Assembly (NCBI GenBank): GCA_017510605.1
Contig: JAFWMQ010000017.1
Location: forward strand, 1-64,000
Direction: 5' to 3'
Length of the DNA: 64,000 nucleotides
Source: Clostridiales bacterium
GTDB taxonomy: Bacteria > Bacillota > Clostridia > Saccharofermentanales > Saccharofermentanaceae
The translations under genes and the position numbers were made by a program. Positions 58,893-64,000 of the stretch are shown here, piece after piece; positions within the stretch are counted from its first letter, which is position 1, and every line of letters begins with the position of its first letter. A model generated the notes under the pieces. That model made no database searches and was not told the origin of the DNA. It saw only the letters and a list, made by a program, of their open reading frames with translations.

Positions 58893-61244
58893 TTACAGCA
58901 GTTGTGGGAATGCCTTCTTCCCCTTTCTCCCAAGCAACACCGCAACTATCACAATGCATACAACTGTAACTGCAGTTGTTGCGAGGCCGCCTTCTGGGCC
59001 GAAGCTGCCTCCTGTGATAAGGGAAGAGGCATTATCTGAATAGATTGCCGTAACGACCGAATTGGATGATGAGTTTCCTGAAACCAAAAGTCCGTAGATG
59101 TTGCCTTGTGAGAGGTTCCATGCGGTATGGATCGCTGATGTCATCCAGATATCGCCTGTAACATAGTAGATGAGCGCGAAAAGAACTGCAATCAGCACGA
59201 GGTTTACAGACGCGAGCGGTGTGTAGCCCTTGTTGAGTGAATGTAATGCGGAGAAAACGACGGATGAAGCGATTATTCCGACAGCCGGCTTGAATCTTTT
59301 CTCAAAAGACTTGAGCATGAAGCCTCTGAACATAAGCTCTTCGGATGCACCCTGGGGGAACCACATTAAGAGATTAAAAATGAATACGCCAATTCCGGAG
59401 ATGTTCAGGCTGAATCCCGAAAATGTCAGCTGGCCGGTAAAGAACATGATCCCTATAGTGCAGGACATCATGATAAATCCGATGAGCAATCCGAGAGCGT
59501 AATGCCTGATTATATGTCTTGTATCAGACAGAGGGTAACCGCATGCTGATACTTTGTTCTTAAAGCCTTTGATCTTCCAGATTCTGCCGGCGTGAATAAA
59601 GTATGTAACGATAATTGCAATGTATCCTAAAGCCATTAATCCGAGGAAGAGCGGATCTTTAAAGAAGATTCCGAAGACCTCGAATGTCTTATTCAGAATA
59701 TCATTTATCGTTTTTACATTTGCCAGATCCTGAATGAATCCGGAATATTCCGCTTTTCTCATATATGAGATAACGACGGGAATTATGGCTAATGTCTGAT
59801 AGACCGAAAGTACTACAAGCGGATAGAAGGCTTCATTGATAAAGAAATTGAGATTATCGTATCCGTTGTTGATCGATTCCCATGCTGTAGGCTTTCCGCC
59901 TTCGAGCCTTCTTTTTACTGCCTTTGCATCAACAGTATCAACTGAAACTGTGTAACGTTCACTGTGAAGGAGTCTTTCAGTAATGAATACTATTAAAGCT
60001 GAAAGAATGAGCGTAATCAAAGAACTGACAAAAAGACCTAAAACATTTGTCCTGCCGACAAGAACGTCACCGATACCAAAGAACTGACCGTGTACAGGTA
60101 AAAACATGTAAAAGTCTTCTCTCTCGTTGACTGACTGGATACAGGTGACACATACCGCGACTAAAGTCAGGAAAATGGGAAGGAAAGCTGTTTGAGCGGA
60201 AATGACGGTATCGTTAATTACTGATATAAGGATAGTAATCGATGCTATAAAGATTTCAAGTGCCAGAATATAAAAATATAAGGCAAAGAAACCGCCTAAC
60301 GAGAACTGTCCGACCAGTAAAGACGAGACGGTGGCTACACAGAAAGCAGGTATTATCGCTTTCAAGACCACACCGCCGAGATAACCGATAACGATTGAAT
60401 AACGGGGAAGAGGTGTAAGAAGGATTCCGGTGAAAGTTCCGCGTTCTTTCTGGCCTGCAATTACATTTGTTCCTATGCTCATTGATGCATAGAGAAGAAT
60501 AATGAATATAAGAATAGGAATGAAATTTCTGCTTAATGATTCTACGACAGCTTTTATTCCGCTGGCGTTCTTGACAGTCGGAATAGGGTAATCAACTATC
60601 TCGGAATCAGAGAAAGATGTGATCGCAAGACCATAGGAGGCACGGATATAGCTCTCATAACCTGCGAGGTGAACATCAATGTATTCGTCTTTCATTGAAG
60701 AGTATTCCAATGAATTGGTGCGATAGTAAGTAAGGATCTCGGGTTTATCATCGGAAAGACCGTTCTGGCGGTTATCTACTACCTCATCAAAATCTTCCGG
60801 GAATACAATTGTGAGATAAGCATCGTACTCACGCATCCATTCACCAAATGAGACAAAATCATATAATGCGTCATTATACTTATAGAAATATTTGGTGCTG
60901 CCGTAGCCGTCAAAATTGTATTGGAATGAAAGGATATTCTCGAGATTGCGCCAAAGATTAGTGCGGTTACCGTATTCCTTTGACCTTTTATCACGGTAGG
61001 CCTGAGTTTTCTCATTGTATCTGACAAATGATTCCGGAGCATTTACTACAACTACGTTATAGACTTCATCACTGAACAGGTGATATGGAAATCTCCAAAG
61101 CATCCATGAAAGGGCGACAGCAAACAAAACGGCTACGAATGTTATAGAGACGAGGAAAGAAGCAGATGTTGCCTGAGCACCCATCTGTCCTCTTTTACGG
61201 AAGAAACTTCCTATTATCGTTTTTATTCCGCGTCCCGCATTCAT
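58893..61244 (-). CDS. ABC-2 permease fused to a CPBP intramembrane protease domain
   Basis: A 783-aa membrane protein. Residues ~1-460 are a NatB-type ABC-2 permease: one helix, a ~200-residue outward domain beginning VVVNAPESFVRY, then helices with SIGTNVIAGQKERGTFTGILLTPLPRYSIVIG. Residues ~470-560 add more helices. Residues ~590-783 are a CPBP protease-like domain with the complete motif SEELMFRG (Glu635, Glu636, Arg640), VFSALHSLN and SAIHTAWNLSQG, so the metal site appears intact. It is the last gene of a minus-strand operon (permease, ATPase, this). Such fusions suggest coupled cleavage and export, by inference. Confidence 0.9.
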   Translation of the reverse strand: MNAGRGIKTIIGSFFRKRGQMGAQATSASFLVSITFVAVLFAVALSWMLWRFPYHLFSDEVYNVVVVNAPESFVRYNEKTQAYRDKRSKEYGNRTNLWRNLENILSFQYNFDGYGSTKYFYKYNDALYDFVSFGEWMREYDAYLTIVFPEDFDEVVDNRQNGLSDDKPEILTYYRTNSLEYSSMKDEYIDVHLAGYESYIRASYGLAITSFSDSEIVDYPIPTVKNASGIKAVVESLSRNFIPILIFIILLYASMSIGTNVIAGQKERGTFTGILLTPLPRYSIVIGYLGGVVLKAIIPAFCVATVSSLLVGQFSLGGFFALYFYILALEIFIASITILISVINDTVISAQTAFLPIFLTLVAVCVTCIQSVNEREDFYMFLPVHGQFFGIGDVLVGRTNVLGLFVSSLITLILSALIVFITERLLHSERYTVSVDTVDAKAVKRRLEGGKPTAWESINNGYDNLNFFINEAFYPLVVLSVYQTLAIIPVVISYMRKAEYSGFIQDLANVKTINDILNKTFEVFGIFFKDPLFLGLMALGYIAIIVTYFIHAGRIWKIKGFKNKVSACGYPLSDTRHIIRHYALGLLIGFIMMSCTIGIMFFTGQLTFSGFSLNISGIGVFIFNLLMWFPQGASEELMFRGFMLKSFEKRFKPAVGIIASSVVFSALHSLNKGYTPLASVNLVLIAVLFALIYYVTGDIWMTSAIHTAWNLSQGNIYGLLVSGNSSSNSVVTAIYSDNASSLITGGSFGPEGGLATTAVTVVCIVIVAVLLGRKGKKAFPQLL

Positions 61245-61259
61245 TTTACATTTACCGTT

Positions 61260-61991
61260 TTATTCTTTATGGTTTTCTACATATATTTTGAAGAATGCTT
61301 CTTCAAATGTGTTTGCCTTAGCAAGCGCTATCAGTTCATTTACGTTTCCCTGGGCGACGATTGAACCGTCTATCAGAACCGCGATATCATCGCAGAGCTC
61401 TTCGGCAACTGAGAAGATATGAGTTGACAGTATGATCGCGTGCCCTTTTTGTCTCAGCTCTTTAAGATAATCAGTGACCTGTTTCGAAGTCAGGATATCA
61501 AGTCCGTTCGTCGGCTCATCGAAAATAATTACCGGCGGATTATGTATAAGACTGATAGCTATAGATATCTTCTGCTTCATTCCTGTTGACAGTTCGTTGA
61601 TGCGTTTTTCGGCAAATGGTGATATACCGAATCTTGCAAAACTCTCATCACGTCTGTCCCTTAATTCGTCTTTGGGTATGTCGTACAGGTTTGCAAAAAA
61701 ATCAAACAGGGCATTCGGTGTTGAAAGCGGATCCAGTTTTATCTCGTTAGTAAGGAACCCTATCTTTCTGTGAATCTCTAAAAGGGATTTATCTGCGGAT
61801 AATCCGTCGATCAGGATCTGTCCCGAAGTAGGTTTCATCAAGGTCGCGATCATCTGCATAAGTGTTGTTTTTCCCGCGCCGTTTGGTCCTAAGAGGCCGA
61901 AGATCTGTCCCTCGTGAACTTCAAAACTGACACCTTTGATGGTCTCGTGATCCTTTGAATAACTTTTGTGAACATCGATTAACTGGATCAT
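61260..61991 (-). CDS. ABC transporter ATPase, NatA-like
   Basis: A 243-aa ATPase with Walker A GPNGAGKTT, the Q-loop phrase KIGFLTNEIKLDPLSTP, signature LSTGMKQKISIA, Walker B VIIFDEPTNGLD and STHIFSVAEEL. It groups by wording with NatA sodium-efflux-type ATPases. The ATG at 61991 is preceded by AGAGGAAA on the minus strand and overlaps the upstream permease by ATGA; the longer frame would overlap that gene without a ribosome site. It should drive both permeases of the operon. Confidence 0.93.
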   Translation of the reverse strand: MIQLIDVHKSYSKDHETIKGVSFEVHEGQIFGLLGPNGAGKTTLMQMIATLMKPTSGQILIDGLSADKSLLEIHRKIGFLTNEIKLDPLSTPNALFDFFANLYDIPKDELRDRRDESFARFGISPFAEKRINELSTGMKQKISIAISLIHNPPVIIFDEPTNGLDILTSKQVTDYLKELRQKGHAIILSTHIFSVAEELCDDIAVLIDGSIVAQGNVNELIALAKANTFEEAFFKIYVENHKE

Positions 61992-63247
61992 TTTATTTCC
62001 TCTTTTCTGAAGGTGGTTGTTAAAACCGCTAATGCAATTCCAAGATTCAGCATGTAAACAATGATTACATGCCATGCCTTTTCCTGAGCCATAAATGCTT
62101 CTGAGATCAATTCCAAAGTATTATGAACCGGTATAAAGTATTCCATCGTTGTAGGTCTTGTTCCTCTGAACATCTGAAGGAAAAAGTCTCCCAGGAAGTA
62201 TATGAGAGGAAGCTGGAGATTGACCGTTATTTCCTGAATGTTTTTCAAAGCGAAAACCATTGAAACGCAGATTGCAGTCATGAGAAGTGCTGTGATCGGA
62301 ATCGAGAAAAGGACGATCAGCAATTCTGACGGAGTCAGCATCATTCCAAACGGCAGGAGAGACATAGCATCATTATTCCTGTTCAGCCATGAAGACAGGA
62401 ATAAAAGCGCGAGCGTAACGCAGGATGAGAAAGTAACGATAACATTTATCGCGAGGATCTTTCCTGTATAGATCTTTTTCCTGGAAACCGGAGTCAGAAT
62501 GAGTTTATCCATAAATCCTCTGTCACGTTCAGATGCGAACATATCGATTACGAGAGAATATGTGCTGTAATACATCATTATCATCAACACGCCTGAAACA
62601 ACCCGTGATGCGGATTTGTTGGCGACAGTCCTGAAATCTTCGAATTTGGTTACAGGATTGAATGTGTCGGTCTCGAAAAGAGAACTTCCGATGACAGAAT
62701 AATCACCGCCCAGATAATCAATAAGGCTGTCCTGATATTCCTCAAGTATAGCTTCTCTGAATGTAGCGGCCCTTGTATTTGCTGTTAATGAATTTGCATC
62801 AAAACCTACATAAATAACAGCGTTGCTTTCAGCTTCGGTGTTTTCGAGAGATACTTCATCATAATAATCTCTGACTTCATCATCAAATGATTTGGCAATA
62901 TCACCGGAATCGAATAAACAGATTATCATTCCTTTACGCAGCTGTTTTCTGACTTCATTTTTGTCTTTCGAAAATTCTTTGTACTCAGTAATGGTCATGA
63001 AGTTATAGTTAAAGGCTTTGGCCTCTAATGTATCATCGACATAACGCATAAATGATTCCGGGGCATTAACTACAGTTACGGGTTTTTGCGTTAACGTTCC
63101 TGTTGACATGTAGTTGATGAGGAGAGGAAAAACATTAAGCATTGCAACAAGAAAAATGGCAGGTAAAAGAAACAAGGCGAATGTTCTCCGCCAACTTGAG
63201 AATAATTTCTTGATCTCCCATTTAAAAACTGTTAACGTTTTTCTCAT
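61988..63247 (-). CDS. ABC-2 permease, NatB-like
   Basis: A 419-aa permease. One helix (~20-45) is followed by an outward domain (~50-215) that begins TVVNAPESFMRYVDD, clearly related to the same region of the fused permease at 58893, then six helices (~220-415) with MFASERDRGFMDKLILTPVSRKKIYTGKIL as the coupling loop. Together with the ATPase it resembles B. subtilis NatAB, but with two different permeases. First gene of the operon; no strong ribosome site is visible before its ATG. Confidence 0.92.
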   Translation of the reverse strand: MRKTLTVFKWEIKKLFSSWRRTFALFLLPAIFLVAMLNVFPLLINYMSTGTLTQKPVTVVNAPESFMRYVDDTLEAKAFNYNFMTITEYKEFSKDKNEVRKQLRKGMIICLFDSGDIAKSFDDEVRDYYDEVSLENTEAESNAVIYVGFDANSLTANTRAATFREAILEEYQDSLIDYLGGDYSVIGSSLFETDTFNPVTKFEDFRTVANKSASRVVSGVLMIMMYYSTYSLVIDMFASERDRGFMDKLILTPVSRKKIYTGKILAINVIVTFSSCVTLALLFLSSWLNRNNDAMSLLPFGMMLTPSELLIVLFSIPITALLMTAICVSMVFALKNIQEITVNLQLPLIYFLGDFFLQMFRGTRPTTMEYFIPVHNTLELISEAFMAQEKAWHVIIVYMLNLGIALAVLTTTFRKEEIK

Positions 63248-63414
63248 GTAAATATTTTAGTTTATTATGTTTGCCGATTCTATCGAATAAAATAAAAATT
63301 TGTGAAAACAATGATATATAGTTATTTGAAGATAAAGTTGTTTGTTGTGTGTAAACTGAACAAATAGAATGTTTTCAGCATAAATAATACTAACAAAATT
63401 ATAAAAAAATTTTG

Positions 63415-63443
63415 TTGACACAAATAATAAAGAAATGTAAATT
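63415..63443 (+). promoter_or_regulatory. Predicted promoter of the histone-like gene
   Basis: Consensus TTGACA (63415-63420), a 17-base spacer and TAAATT (63438-63443) in a very AT-rich stretch, about 41 bases before ATG 63484. Confidence 0.6.
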
Positions 63444-63483
63444 TAGTACATCCAAACAAGGAAAATACGGAGGTTCTTTTAGT

Positions 63484-63918
63484 ATGGATACAGAAAAGAA
63501 AGAAATCAAAGTTGCTGCACCTGCAGTTGCACCTGCTGCTCCTAAGGCAGAAGCTGTTAAGGCTGCACCTGTTGCTAAGAAGGCTGCTGCTAAGAAGCCC
63601 GCTGCTAAGAAGCCTGCTGCTAAGAAGGCTGCTAAGAAGCCCGCTGCTAAGAAAGCTGCTCCTAAGGCTGACGCTAAGAAGGTTGCTGCAAAGAAAGCTG
63701 CTCCTGCAAAGAAGGCTGCTGCCAAGAAGCCCGCTGCAAAGAAGTCTGCTAAGAAGGCTGCTCCTGCAAAGAAGGCTGAGATCATTTTCCAGATCGATGG
63801 TCAGGAGATCTCTGCTACAGCTATCGCAAAGAAGCTTCCTAAGGCTGGCAAGATCTATGTTGTAGCTGCTGAGAAGAAGGCTTACGACGTTGATGGTAAC
63901 GGTGTAGATCTCTTCTGA
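63484..63918 (+). CDS. Lys/Ala-rich histone H1-like protein with small C-terminal domain
   Basis: A 144-aa basic protein. Residues ~10-98 are almost only Lys, Ala and Pro in repeats of the AAKKPAAKK type, like the tails of eukaryotic H1 and bacterial Hc1-like proteins. Residues ~99-144 (EIIFQIDGQEISATAIAKKL to DGNGVDLF) form a small folded domain resembling the clostridial DUF6465 family. It probably binds DNA and helps nucleoid packing; that is inferred from composition. GGAGG (63470-63474) precedes ATG 63484. It has its own promoter and terminator. The codons AAG GCT dominate, so the DNA repeats can vary in number. Confidence 0.88.
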   Translation: MDTEKKEIKVAAPAVAPAAPKAEAVKAAPVAKKAAAKKPAAKKPAAKKAAKKPAAKKAAPKADAKKVAAKKAAPAKKAAAKKPAAKKSAKKAAPAKKAEIIFQIDGQEISATAIAKKLPKAGKIYVVAAEKKAYDVDGNGVDLF

Positions 63919-63943
63919 TTTCGCAAAACAATTAATTGAATTT

Positions 63944-63975
63944 GGGTTGTCTTAATAAGGCAACCCTTTTCTTTT
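63944..63975 (+). terminator. Rho-independent terminator of the histone-like gene
   Basis: A 10-bp stem GGGTTGTCTT (63944-63953) / AAGGCAACCC (63957-63966) with one G-U pair, loop AAT, tail TTTTCTTTT. Confidence 0.9.
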
Positions 63976-64000
63976 GTCTGTGATAAAATGATTGCCGGAA

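Noticed and set aside
63399..63785. Minus-strand Ala/Phe-rich ORF opposite the histone-like gene
   Set aside because: It is the complement of the Lys/Ala repeat; the plus strand has the promoter, ribosome site and terminator.

Overview
The window looks like chromosome of an anaerobic Bacillota of class Clostridia, most likely a gut or rumen commensal of the Lachnospiraceae/Oscillospiraceae type. Evidence: Gram-positive GGAGG ribosome sites with frequent TTG and GTG starts; a tmk-holB-ricT cluster; an 8-Fe ferredoxin; ECF-type vitamin uptake; small clostridial families (a 57-aa Cys protein and a lysine/alanine-rich histone-like protein); LytTR/DUF3021 pairs; and no respiratory genes. A genus cannot be named from the sequence alone. 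There are no insertion sequences, phage genes, CRISPR arrays or rRNA genes.

Layout. 1-2.8 kb: end of an AraC-type regulator, then folate synthesis (folE, a divergent folP, a folB-folK fusion). 2.8-6.3 kb: a disordered basic protein, tmk, holB and ricT in one overlapping operon, then a ferredoxin with its own promoter and terminator. 6.4-9.8 kb: a hybrid sensor kinase, a 57-aa Cys protein and a Pro/Thr-rich anchored protein. 10.0-12.6 kb: a TetR-SDR-acyltransferase operon behind a 28-bp operator. 12.8-15.4 kb: an ABC exporter with LytTR and DUF3021 genes and a likely LytTR site. 15.4-22.7 kb: a duplicated zinc-ribbon membrane protein, two methyltransferases (one rsmI), a GNAT, metG, tatD. 22.8-23.1 kb: tRNA-Val, tRNA-Asp, tRNA-Phe. 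23.1-31.3 kb: a degenerate CPBP protein, a phosphodiester glycosidase-like protein with a membrane partner, a large LacZ-like protein that has lost its catalytic Glu, a maltose acetyltransferase-like protein and a GNAT.

31.6-42.4 kb is the most unusual part. Two membrane-anchored zinc-ribbon proteins are followed by two tandem, full-length paralogous secreted proteins of about 1370 aa each that I cannot assign to a known family. 42.4-46.3 kb: an OFA-type MFS transporter, a lipoprotein, a membrane protein. 46.3-53.1 kb: a solute-binding-like lipoprotein divergent from a response regulator / BcrA-LanF-like ATPase / two permeases / histidine kinase operon, which resembles peptide-antibiotic sensing and export modules. 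53.2-55.0 kb: an XRE/zinc-ribbon regulator and a second LytTR-DUF3021 module. 55.0-58.9 kb: yhaM-like exonuclease, HAD phosphatase, ECF S component, FAD-dependent oxidoreductase. 58.9-63.2 kb (minus strand): a NatAB-like exporter in which one permease is fused to a CPBP protease. 63.4-64 kb: a histone H1-like protein.

A structural theme runs through the intergenic DNA. At least five operon ends carry paired imperfect hairpins. Their sequences differ from site to site, but the spacing is either 63 bp (9.9 kb and 31.3 kb) or 50 bp (12.7 kb and 45.1 kb), with a nested version at 18.6 kb. A separate palindrome, GGGGTCTGACCCC, occurs twice around the folE stop codon and in near-complete form immediately after the stop codon of the second giant gene.
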